A stretch of 64,000 nucleotides of DNA from Haloarcula marina. Its GTDB lineage: Archaea; Halobacteriota; Halobacteria; Halobacteriales; Haloarculaceae. Position numbers and translations under genes: made by a program. The DNA is taken from NCBI RefSeq assembly GCF_024218775.1, contig NZ_CP100404.1, positions 806,001 through 870,000 on the forward strand. Reading direction: 5' to 3'. Below, one piece after another: positions 8,517 to 15,978 of this stretch (position 1 is its first letter; the number at the start of each line of letters is the position of its first letter). The notes under the pieces were generated by a model. That model had not been told where the DNA came from, made no database searches, and worked only from the letters and a program-made list of their open reading frames with translations.

Positions 8517-9527
8517 ATGCCCACACTCAGCACATACGACGCCGACGAACGCGGGCGTACCGTCGACGAGGAGACGAAGACGGCGAGTGTCGACCACGTC
8601 TGTCCGGACTGTGGCGGCAACCTCACCCGCGACGAGACGCGCGGTGAGACGGTCTGTGCGGACTGTGGCCTCGTCGTCGACGAGGACAGCATCGACCGCG
8701 GCCCCGAGTGGCGCGCCTTCGACTCCGCCGAACGCGACCAGAAGTCCCGGGTCGGCGCGCCGACGACGAAACTCATGCACGACGAGGGGCTGTCGACCAA
8801 CATCGGCTGGCAGGACAAGGACGCGAAGGGCAACACCCTCTCCTCGAACCAGCGCGAGAAGATGCAACGGCTTCGGACGTGGAACGAGCGGTTCCGCACC
8901 CGAGACCACAGCGAGCGCAACCTCAAGCAGGCGCTCGGCGAAATCGACCGGATGGGGAGCGCCCTCGGCGTCCCCGAGAGCGCCCGCGAAACGGCCGGTG
9001 TCGTCTACCGCCGCGCGCTGGACGAGGGCCTCCTGCCCGGCCGCTCCATCGAGGGCATCGCGACGGCGTCGCTGTACGTCGCCATCCGGCAGGCGAACCT
9101 CCCGCAGACTATCGACGACATGGTCGTCGTGAGCCGCGTCGGCGAACAGGAGTTCACGCGCGCCTACCGCTACATCAACCGTGAACTCTCCTTAGAAATC
9201 GGCCCGCCGGACCCCGCGAACTACCTCACGAAGTTCGTCTCCCAACTGGACGCCAGCGACGAACTCTCCATGCGCGCCCACGAACTCATCGAGACGGGCA
9301 AGGCGGCCAACGTCCACAGCGGCAAGAGTCCCGTCGGCCTCGCCGCCGCCGCCATCTACGCCGCGGGACTGCTCGTCAACGAGGAACTGACACAGGAGAC
9401 CATCAGCGAGGCCACCGACGTGAGCACGGTCACGATTCGGGACCGCTACCGCGAACTGCTGGAAGCAGAGGCCGGCGGCGACGCCGTCGAAGCCAGCGCC
9501 GGGTCGGAGTCCGGCGCGAGCGCCTGA
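8517..9527 (+). CDS. tfb: Transcription initiation factor IIB (TFB)
   Basis: A 336-aa general transcription factor that bridges TBP-bound promoter DNA and RNA polymerase. The N-terminal zinc ribbon has CPDCG and CADCG pairs (about residues 31-54), followed by the B-reader/linker (EWRAFDSAERDQKSRVGAP) and two cyclin-like repeats (about 120-210 and 215-310). The second repeat contains YLTKFVSQLD and the recognition helix region VSTVTIRDRYREL. Haloarchaea usually encode several TFBs, so this is one paralogue. The short acidic C-terminal tail is typical. The palindrome upstream and the leader hairpin suggest it is regulated rather than constitutive. Confidence 0.96.
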   Translation: MPTLSTYDADERGRTVDEETKTASVDHVCPDCGGNLTRDETRGETVCADCGLVVDEDSIDRGPEWRAFDSAERDQKSRVGAPTTKLMHDEGLSTNIGWQDKDAKGNTLSSNQREKMQRLRTWNERFRTRDHSERNLKQALGEIDRMGSALGVPESARETAGVVYRRALDEGLLPGRSIEGIATASLYVAIRQANLPQTIDDMVVVSRVGEQEFTRAYRYINRELSLEIGPPDPANYLTKFVSQLDASDELSMRAHELIETGKAANVHSGKSPVGLAAAAIYAAGLLVNEELTQETISEATDVSTVTIRDRYRELLEAEAGGDAVEASAGSESGASA

Positions 9528-9596
9528 GTCCGCGAGCGGTACGCCGTTCCTACCTCACTCCGTACGTTTTTACTCCCCGGCCGCTGAGAGTTCGCT

Positions 9597-10544
9597 ATGA
9601 CACGGACCGACGGGGACGCCGACTCGACACCGACGGCCGACCTCGTCGCCGTCCTCGCGGCCGTCGCGGTGGCCGCGCTCGTCGTCTTCTCGCCGCTCGG
9701 CGAGTGGCGGCCGCTCGCCGTCGCCGTCGGCGTCCCCTTCGCGCTCGTCGTTCCGGGATACGCCCTCGTCTCGGCGGCGTTCCCCCGGGCGGGCGACGTT
9801 GCACCGACCGCGTCGACGCGCACCTCGTGGGTCGCTCGCCTCGGCCTGAGCGCCGCCGGGAGCGTCGTGGCCGTCGCTATCGTCGGATGGACCCTCGACT
9901 TCACCGTCTGGGGCTTCCAGCGGAGCGCCGTCGTCGCCGGTCTCTGTCTGCTGACGGTGGCGGCGACGGCCCTCGCGTGGGGTCGCCGCCGTCGGCTGAC
10001 AGACGGTCGCCCGGCCGGGGCCGACCGCCGCGCCGTCGCGTCTCGCGTACGAACCGTCGTCGCTGGCGAGGGCGTCCTCGGCATCGCGCTGACGCTTGTC
10101 GTCGTCGTGGCCGCCGCGGCCGCCGTCGGCGTCGTCGCCGACGCCTCGACGGACCGCGGCGACGTAACGGAGTTCTACGTCCTCGGCGAGAACGACAGCG
10201 GCGCGCTCACGGCCGGGAGCGTCCCCAGTGAGATGACCGTCGACCGTCCGACGACGGTGGGTATCGGCGTCGGCGCGTACGGTTCGAACGGGTTCGAGGG
10301 AACCGTCGTCGGGCGACTCGAACGCGTGACCGTCGACGGCGACGCGGTCACCGTCGAAGACTCGCGCGAACTGGTGTCGTTTCCGGTGGCCGTCGACGCT
10401 GGCGAGTCGACGGTGACCCGCCACACCGTCAGTCCGCAGCGGGCGGGTGACCGACTTCGCCTCACCTACCGATTGTACCGAGAGGGGACCGACGCGCCGA
10501 CCCGCGCCGTCCACGTCTGGGTGACCGTCGAGCCGCCCGCGTGA
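9597..10544 (+). CDS. DUF1616 membrane protein
   Basis: A 315-aa protein with hydrophobic segments at about residues 17-37, 42-62, 80-103, 108-128 and 158-180, then an extracytoplasmic beta-rich domain of about 130 residues (from DRGDVTEFYVL). The PLAVAVGVPFALVVPGYALVSAAF motif region is characteristic of DUF1616. Genes of this family often lie in archaeal glycan and N-glycosylation clusters, and here it heads such a locus, but the biochemical role is unknown. A T-run (gtttttac, 9564-9571) 30 bp before the ATG may be its TATA element. Confidence 0.82.
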   Translation: MTRTDGDADSTPTADLVAVLAAVAVAALVVFSPLGEWRPLAVAVGVPFALVVPGYALVSAAFPRAGDVAPTASTRTSWVARLGLSAAGSVVAVAIVGWTLDFTVWGFQRSAVVAGLCLLTVAATALAWGRRRRLTDGRPAGADRRAVASRVRTVVAGEGVLGIALTLVVVVAAAAAVGVVADASTDRGDVTEFYVLGENDSGALTAGSVPSEMTVDRPTTVGIGVGAYGSNGFEGTVVGRLERVTVDGDAVTVEDSRELVSFPVAVDAGESTVTRHTVSPQRAGDRLRLTYRLYREGTDAPTRAVHVWVTVEPPA

Positions 10545-10592
10545 CCGTTCGACACTCGGCAGTTATAAGATAGTATTACGCGTAGTAGTGAC

Positions 10593-10620
10593 ATACAAAT
10601 CGGGTGCGAGTGGTTTGTAT
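10593..10620. promoter_or_regulatory. Inverted repeat upstream of the GT2 gene
   Basis: ATACAAA (10593-10599) and TTTGTAT (10614-10620) form a perfect inverted repeat with centres two helical turns apart, between an AT-rich promoter-like stretch (AGTTATAAGATAGTATTA, 10561-10578) and the ATG at 10635. The spacing suits binding of a dimeric regulator. Confidence 0.45.
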
Positions 10621-10634
10621 AGGGGAATGGTAGC

Positions 10635-12410
10635 ATGACAGCGCCGAGATACGTACAGCAGGACGGCATTTCCGTGACGAAGACCACGAACGATGTCGGG
10701 TCGGGAACCCACCTCGTCGAGCTATCGGTGACGACGGCGGGCGACGGCCCGGTCCGCGTCGCCGTCTCGGACCCCGTCCCGGAGTCGCACGCGCTCGCGG
10801 AACCGGACGGCGGTACCGAGAGCGACAGCGACGGCGCGGCCTACACCGACGGCCGACTGACCGTCGAACACGTCGTCCGACCCGGCGAAGACACCAGGCT
10901 CGGCTACCTCCTCGACGGCCCCGACGAGGAACTTCCCGACCCGACCGTCGAGCGAGTCGAGCGAGTCGAGCGCATCGCCTCTGACGCCGACCTGCTCCCG
11001 GCGACGGTTCGGTGGGTCGGGACCGACGGCGAGACGCGGACGCTCGACGTGACCGACGCGAACGCAGCGGGCGTCGACGACGCTGTCCCGCTGGTCCGAC
11101 GGGCCGCGGAACTCGACCAGTTGCAGAACGCCGCCGTCGGCGTGGTCCTCACGCCGGGCAACGAGGACGCGGCCTACCGGACCGTCCTCCGCGCGACCCG
11201 TCGGGGCCACTCGGTCTTCGTGACCTACAGCGGCGTGGACGTGGCCGACGAGGCTCTCGATACGCTCGCCTCGCTCGGTGCGACCGTCGTCGACCCGCCC
11301 GCGGGACGCCAGCCACAGGCGGCGCTCCACCGCCTGCTGTCACAGGAGGCGCGAGAGTACGGCCACGCGGGTATCGTCCTCCAGACGCGGGACTGCCCAC
11401 GTATCGACTACGAGCGGACCGCCGCCGCGTTCGAGCGGGCCGACTACGAGGTGGTCGCTATCCCCGAGGAATGGGGCGAATCGACGGACGCGCCGACGGT
11501 CATGGTGGCGATACCGGCGTACAACGCCGCGCGGAGCATCGGCGACGTAGTCGAGCGAACCCTCGCTTTCGCGGACGAAGTCGTGGTCATCGACGACGGA
11601 AGTCGCGACGAGACGGCCGCCGCCGCCCGCGAGGCGGGTGCCACTGTCGTCGTCCACGACCACAACCGCGGCTACGGCGGCGCGCTCAAGACGGCGTTCC
11701 GCGAGGCGGCCTCGCGCGACGCGAAACACCTCGTCGTCATCGACGCCGACGGCCAACACGACCCGGCGGACATCCCGTTGCTCGTGGAGGCCCAGCGTCA
11801 GGACGCCGCCGACATCGTCATCGGGAGCCGATACGCCGAGGGGTCGAAGACGAAGATACCGTTCGTCCGGTCGCTCGGCCTCGCAGTCATCAACAACCTG
11901 ACCAACGTCAGCCTCGGCAACCTCCGGCCGAGCGGGTGGGTCCGGGACACGCAGAGCGGGTACCGGGCGTACAGTCGCCGGGCCGTCCGCTCGCTCGCCG
12001 CCGACCCGAGCATCGGGAACAACATGGGTGCGAGCACGGACATCCTCTATCACGCCCACCGCAACCGACTCAGCGTCGGCGAGGTGGGGACGACCATCAC
12101 CTACGACGTCGAAGAGTCGAGCACGCAGGGGTCGCTCTCGCACGGCCTCGACCTCGTTCGGAACATCGTCTGGACCGTCGAGTACGGCCGCCCGCTGCTC
12201 ATCGTCGGTATCCCAGGGGCCGTCACCACCCTCCTCGGCGTGAGCCTCACGCTCTTTTTCGTCGCGTACTACGTCGAGACGGGGGCGCTGTTGGCGGTCC
12301 AACTCGGCATCGCCGTCCTGTTCGCCATCGGCGGACTGCTCCTCTGTACCACGGCGCTGACGATGCACGTCCTGAACGGCCACCCGACGCTCAAGCGACT
12401 GGAACAGTGA
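10635..12410 (+). CDS. Membrane GT2 glycosyltransferase (dolichyl-phosphate-sugar synthase-like) with extra N-terminal region
   Basis: A 591-aa protein. The catalytic GT2 domain starts near residue 290 (VMVAIPAYNAARSIGDVVERTL) and has the nucleotide-sugar motif DDGS, then DADGQHDP and the family segment RDTQSGYRAY. It ends with two TM helices (about 520-545 and 550-580). This matches polyprenyl/dolichyl-phosphate hexose synthases, which load a sugar on the lipid carrier. The first 290 residues are extra: a beta-rich stretch (1-110) and an alpha/beta domain (about 150-285, LQNAAVGVVLTPGN then RATRRGHSVFVTYSG) of unknown role. It lies in the glycan locus, so a role in S-layer or surface glycan assembly is likely; the sugar is not predictable. 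Confidence 0.83.
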   Translation: MTAPRYVQQDGISVTKTTNDVGSGTHLVELSVTTAGDGPVRVAVSDPVPESHALAEPDGGTESDSDGAAYTDGRLTVEHVVRPGEDTRLGYLLDGPDEELPDPTVERVERVERIASDADLLPATVRWVGTDGETRTLDVTDANAAGVDDAVPLVRRAAELDQLQNAAVGVVLTPGNEDAAYRTVLRATRRGHSVFVTYSGVDVADEALDTLASLGATVVDPPAGRQPQAALHRLLSQEAREYGHAGIVLQTRDCPRIDYERTAAAFERADYEVVAIPEEWGESTDAPTVMVAIPAYNAARSIGDVVERTLAFADEVVVIDDGSRDETAAAAREAGATVVVHDHNRGYGGALKTAFREAASRDAKHLVVIDADGQHDPADIPLLVEAQRQDAADIVIGSRYAEGSKTKIPFVRSLGLAVINNLTNVSLGNLRPSGWVRDTQSGYRAYSRRAVRSLAADPSIGNNMGASTDILYHAHRNRLSVGEVGTTITYDVEESSTQGSLSHGLDLVRNIVWTVEYGRPLLIVGIPGAVTTLLGVSLTLFFVAYYVETGALLAVQLGIAVLFAIGGLLLCTTALTMHVLNGHPTLKRLEQ

Positions 12411-12488
12411 GAGGAACACATAAGCCCGCGGCGGGACTGCAGGGCGGTATGACGCTCGCCTCTCTCGGCACTTCAGCGGTGACCCTCC

Positions 12489-13154
12489 GTGGATGAACCC
12501 GTCCACGCGGCGGCGGGGACTCGGCGCTGGCGTCGCCTCGGGAAACGCAACTCGGCGGCGGTGTTCGCACTCGTCGGCGTCGGCCTCGTCGCCGCCGCCG
12601 TCGCGGTCCCTGCGTTCGAGACGATACTGTTCGTCTGGGGCGGCACCGCGCTGTTCGTCGCCCTCTTACTCCGGTTCGTCACGACGGGCGCGACGGTCCG
12701 AGCGACGGCCGCGACGGACGTGTACGCGACGTTTGCCGGGAACGCCCGTCGACTCGCCGGGACGGGTCCACAGCGGTACGTCCCCGACGGTGACGCCGTC
12801 TCGCTCGTCGTCGGCGAGGCCGACGGACAGACGACGTTCGCCCCCGTCGGCGAGCGCCTGACTGCGGCGGTCCCCGGCCCGGCGACGGACGCCGCGCCCG
12901 GCGACCGACTCGCCGTCCTCGTCGATGCGCTGGTCAACGACCTCGAACTGGTCGAGAGCGCGACGGCACGGACCACCGAGTCGGGGGCCGAGGTGACCGT
13001 CACCGACAGCTACGTCGGGACGGCGGAGCTATTCGACCACCCCGTCGCGTCGGTTCTGGGCGTCGGTCTCGCACGGGCGCTCGACGCGCCGGTGACCGTC
13101 GAATCGACGGCTGAGGGCGACCGCCTGGTCGTCACCTGCCGCTGGGACTCATAG
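12489..13154 (+). CDS. Hypothetical membrane protein
   Basis: A 221-aa protein with a GTG start (GTG GAT GAA). A basic N-terminus precedes two adjacent hydrophobic segments (about 25-43 and 45-63), then a cytoplasmic-looking alpha/beta domain of about 155 residues (TATDVYATFAGNARRLAG, then SVLGVGLARALDAPVTVES). The ATG four bases downstream is in another frame whose product is Arg/Ser-rich and unlikely. I do not recognise a family with certainty. Its position between a GT2 and small membrane genes suggests a minor part in the envelope locus. Confidence 0.6.
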   Translation: MDEPVHAAAGTRRWRRLGKRNSAAVFALVGVGLVAAAVAVPAFETILFVWGGTALFVALLLRFVTTGATVRATAATDVYATFAGNARRLAGTGPQRYVPDGDAVSLVVGEADGQTTFAPVGERLTAAVPGPATDAAPGDRLAVLVDALVNDLELVESATARTTESGAEVTVTDSYVGTAELFDHPVASVLGVGLARALDAPVTVESTAEGDRLVVTCRWDS

Positions 13155-13421
13155 CGAGGCCACGAACTTCTGGAGCGTCCGCACCGTGACGAACGCGAGG
13201 AAGACCAACCCACCGACGAGCAACGGCCAGCGAAGCCGTCGTCGCCAGCGGGGCGCGACGTGGACCGGCGCGGTCAGCGCCGTGAGCAACACCAGCCCGA
13301 GAAACCCGACGACGAAGGCGCGTTCGAGCGTCAGGGCGTCGGCCGTCGCCAGCAGCGCCGCGCCGCCGAGTACCCACCCCACCAGTGCGAACAGGAATCG
13401 GCGCTGTCGCGGTGTCGTCAT
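13149..13421 (-). CDS. Small three-TM membrane protein
   Basis: A 90-aa protein, almost wholly hydrophobic, with segments at about 8-27 (FLFALVGWVLGGAALLATA), 32-52 and 64-84. It is antisense-oriented to its neighbours and overlaps the end of the gene at 12489 by 6 bp. The start is ATG at 13421. No family is recognised. The opposite-strand open frames here are Arg-rich shadows. Confidence 0.6.
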   Translation of the reverse strand: MTTPRQRRFLFALVGWVLGGAALLATADALTLERAFVVGFLGLVLLTALTAPVHVAPRWRRRLRWPLLVGGLVFLAFVTVRTLQKFVASL

Positions 13422-13515
13422 CGTCGACGCCTACGCCGGGGGTGCGCATAATCGCTGTGGGTGTGGTCCGCGAGCGGCGGCTTCAAGAGTACGCCTCCCG
13501 TTGCACTCGCTATCG

Positions 13516-14040
13516 ATGTATCCGTGGACGCACGCCGCTTTCGGCTACCTCTTGCTCGTCGTTCTCGCCGTGCTGTTGTGGCGGCGCGTCTCGCGGCTGG
13601 AACTGGCGGCCGTCGTCGTGGCGACCCAGATACCCGACGTGGTGGACAAACCCCTCGCGTGGTGGCTTACCGTCCTCCCGTCGGGCCGGTCGCTCGCCCA
13701 CTCGCTGGTGCTCGCCGTGCCGCTCTCGGTGCTCGTCCTCGCGGTGGCGTGGCGGCGCGCGCACCCCGAAATCGGACTCGCGTTCGCGCTGGGCTACGCG
13801 AGCCACCTCCTCGGGGACACGTACGACGCGCTGTACTACTGGCGCGTCGAGGAGTTCACCTTCTTGCTGTGGCCCTTCGCCCCGGCGTATCCCTACGACC
13901 CGAGCGAGAACCTCTTCGAGGTGGTGCGGGCAATCGAACTGACCGGGAGCGTCGCGCTCCAACTGGGACTGGCCGCCGTCGGCGGCCTCGTCTTCCTCGC
14001 GCACTTCCTGTACGCGCCGTGGGTCCGCCCGACGGCCTGA
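13516..14040 (+). CDS. YdjM/DUF457-like membrane metal-dependent hydrolase
   Basis: A 174-aa membrane protein beginning MYPWTHAAFGYLLL. The N-terminal WTHAAFGYL, the internal QIPDVVDKP and RSLAHSLVLAVP, and YASHLLGDTYDALYYW supply the His/Asp residues typical of the LexA-binding, inner-membrane-associated hydrolase (DUF457) family. Four to five TM helices are predicted. The reaction is unknown for the family. The ATG at 13516 gives the canonical start; upstream in-frame sequence is non-acidic and rejected. Confidence 0.78.
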   Translation: MYPWTHAAFGYLLLVVLAVLLWRRVSRLELAAVVVATQIPDVVDKPLAWWLTVLPSGRSLAHSLVLAVPLSVLVLAVAWRRAHPEIGLAFALGYASHLLGDTYDALYYWRVEEFTFLLWPFAPAYPYDPSENLFEVVRAIELTGSVALQLGLAAVGGLVFLAHFLYAPWVRPTA

Positions 14041-14063
14041 CGAGCGCGGCCGTGCCACCGGCG

Positions 14064-14070
14064 GCTTATT
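14064..14070 (+). promoter_or_regulatory. TATA box for the epimerase gene
   Basis: GCTTATT 25-31 bp before the ATG at 14095; a leaderless start is likely. Confidence 0.6.
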
Positions 14071-14094
14071 GGCCCTCGCTGTCTCACTCTGCGT

Positions 14095-15009
14095 ATGACC
14101 GATTCAGTCGCCGGACAGACGGTTCTCGTGACGGGCGGCGCGGGCTTCATCGGGAGCCACCTCGTCGATGCCCTCCTGCCGGACAACGACGTTCGAATCC
14201 TCGATAGCTTCGTCAGCGGCGACCGGTCGCGCCCGCCCGCCGACGCGACCGTCGTCGAGGGCGACGTGCGCGACGAGGCCGCCCTCGCGCGAGCGATGGA
14301 CGGCGTCGACACCGTCTTCCACGAGGCCGCTATCGTCAGCGTCGCCCAGTCCGTCGCGGACCCGACCACCAGCCACGCGGTCAACGTCGACGGGACGCTC
14401 TCGGTGCTGGAATCGGCCCGCCGACGCGATGCCCGGGTCGTGTTCGCGTCGAGCGCGGCCATCTACGGCGCGCCCGAATCGGTCCCCGTGAGCGAGACGG
14501 CCCCGAAACAGCCGTCGTCGCCGTACGGACTGGAGAAGCTCTCCGGGGACCACTACTGCCGACTGTACGCCGACCTCTACGACCTGCCGACGGTGGCGCT
14601 GCGCTACTTCAACGTCTACGGCCCGCGCCAGTCGGGCGGCGACTACGCCGGGGCCATCACCGCCTTCACCGAACAGGCCCGCGCTGGCGGGCCGCTGACC
14701 GTGCAGGGCGACGGCGGGCAGACGCGGGACTTCGTCAACGTCGCCGACGTGGTGCAGGCGAACCTCCGGGCGGCCGCCACCGACGCGACGGGCGAGGCGT
14801 TCAACGTCGGGACGGGCGCGCGGACGACGATACGCGACGTGGCCGAGACGATTCGGGACCGGGTCGCGCCCGACGCCGAGATAGCGACCGTCGACCCGCG
14901 GCCGGGCGACATCCGCGACAGCGTCGCCGACATCGGGAAGGCCCGAGAGAAACTGGGGTACGAACCGACCGTCTCGCTGGAGGCGGGCCTCGCGGACTAC
15001 CTCGGCTGA
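14095..15009 (+). CDS. NAD-dependent sugar epimerase (UDP-glucose 4-epimerase-like)
   Basis: A 304-aa extended short-chain dehydrogenase. The NAD site TGGAGFIGSHL is at about residues 12-22. The catalytic Ser/Tyr/Lys set is seen in SSSAAIYG and SPYGLEK. The substrate segment RYFNVYGPRQ and the C-terminal GDIRDSVADIGKAREKLGYEP are typical of UDP-hexose and UDP-hexuronate epimerases in archaeal glycan loci. It should supply an epimerised nucleotide sugar for the glycosyltransferases nearby. Whether the substrate is UDP-Glc, UDP-GlcNAc or a uronate cannot be told. Confidence 0.88.
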   Translation: MTDSVAGQTVLVTGGAGFIGSHLVDALLPDNDVRILDSFVSGDRSRPPADATVVEGDVRDEAALARAMDGVDTVFHEAAIVSVAQSVADPTTSHAVNVDGTLSVLESARRRDARVVFASSAAIYGAPESVPVSETAPKQPSSPYGLEKLSGDHYCRLYADLYDLPTVALRYFNVYGPRQSGGDYAGAITAFTEQARAGGPLTVQGDGGQTRDFVNVADVVQANLRAAATDATGEAFNVGTGARTTIRDVAETIRDRVAPDAEIATVDPRPGDIRDSVADIGKAREKLGYEPTVSLEAGLADYLG

Positions 15010-15058
15010 GCGACGCACGGAGTAATCCCTTTCCGTCGGCGCTCGGTACCCTGCGTCC

Positions 15059-15442
15059 ATGCTTCCCGAAGCCGTGACGGACGCCCTCCTCGGCGTCGCC
15101 ATCGCCGGATTCTTCCTCTTCGTCGGGTCGGCCTCGTGGTACTTTCCGACGGTTTTCCTGTACCTGTTCGACGGCGAGAACGTGTCGCCCTGGCCCCAAC
15201 TCCTCTTCTCGCCCGCCGCGTTCGTCGGCGGCTACGTCCTCGCGCTGGTGGTCGGATTGGGCCTGTACGCCGTCCACGGCTTCGCCGCGTTCGCCATCGG
15301 CGGGGCCGTCGTCCTCCGGTATCGACGGTCGGCCGCGGACCCGGTGTCGCTGTGGCCGCCCCGCTGGACCGGCCAGGCCCTCGTCGGTCTCGGCGTCGGA
15401 TTCGTCCTGTTCTCGGTGGCCCGACGGGTCGGGCTGGCGTGA
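15059..15442 (+). CDS. Hypothetical four-TM membrane protein
   Basis: A 127-aa protein with hydrophobic segments at about 9-32 (LLGVAIAGFFLFVGSASWYF), 48-72, 73-88 and 104-122. An aromatic loop (WYFPTVFLYLFDGE) separates the first two. No family is recognised. It is separated by 1 bp from the converging halocyanin gene, so both stop within two bases of each other. Confidence 0.55.
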   Translation: MLPEAVTDALLGVAIAGFFLFVGSASWYFPTVFLYLFDGENVSPWPQLLFSPAAFVGGYVLALVVGLGLYAVHGFAAFAIGGAVVLRYRRSAADPVSLWPPRWTGQALVGLGVGFVLFSVARRVGLA

Positions 15443-15443
15443 C

Positions 15444-15890
15444 TCACTCGACGACGACGGTCCCGCGCATCCCCGACTCGTGGGGGATGCAGAAGTAGGG
15501 GAACTCGCCCGCGGTGTCGAAGGTGTGGCTGTACGTCTCACCCGACCCGACGCTATCGTCGGGGTAGGCCTGCCGGGCGGCCGACTCGCTCTCGAAGTCG
15601 CCGGAGGCGAAATAGGCCGCGCCGTCGGGCAGGTCGTCCTCGTAGGCGGTGGCGCTGTGGGCCACGGACCCCGTGGTCTCCCAGACGACGGTGTCGCCGA
15701 CGGCCACCGTCACTTCCGTCGGGTCGAACTGCAGGTCGTCGGTCATCGCCACGCGCGTCTCGCTCGGGTCGCTCCCGCCGTCACCGTCGCTACTGCCGCC
15801 ATCGCCGCCGTCGCTCCCCGCTCCCGAACATCCGGCGAGCGCGACCGACGCGCCGCCGACGAGCGCGAGGAACCTCCGTCGCGTGTCCAT
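15444..15890 (-). CDS. Halocyanin-type blue copper lipoprotein
   Basis: A 148-aa secreted cupredoxin. MDTRRRFLALVGGASVALAGC combines a Tat-like RRRFL motif with a lipobox (Cys21), so it should be exported and lipid-anchored. After a Ser/Gly/Asp linker comes a type-1 copper domain with ligands His78, Cys134, His137 and Met141 (YFCIPHESGM). It likely shuttles electrons on the outside of the membrane, for example to a terminal oxidase; the ba3 oxidase 36 kb away has its own fused halocyanin. A TATA-like box lies at 15911-15920. Confidence 0.9.
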   Translation of the reverse strand: MDTRRRFLALVGGASVALAGCSGAGSDGGDGGSSDGDGGSDPSETRVAMTDDLQFDPTEVTVAVGDTVVWETTGSVAHSATAYEDDLPDGAAYFASGDFESESAARQAYPDDSVGSGETYSHTFDTAGEFPYFCIPHESGMRGTVVVE

Positions 15891-15910
15891 ACCCGCTCGA
15901 CGCCCGCCAG

Positions 15911-15920
15911 TAGGATAAGC
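15911..15920 (-). promoter_or_regulatory. TATA box for the halocyanin gene
   Basis: On the minus strand GCTTATCCTA lies 21-30 bp before the ATG at 15890. Confidence 0.55.
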
Positions 15921-15978
15921 CTAGTCGGCGACTGCAACACTTTTGCTGGCCGGTGCGAAAGAGAGACACAGTTCGTCG

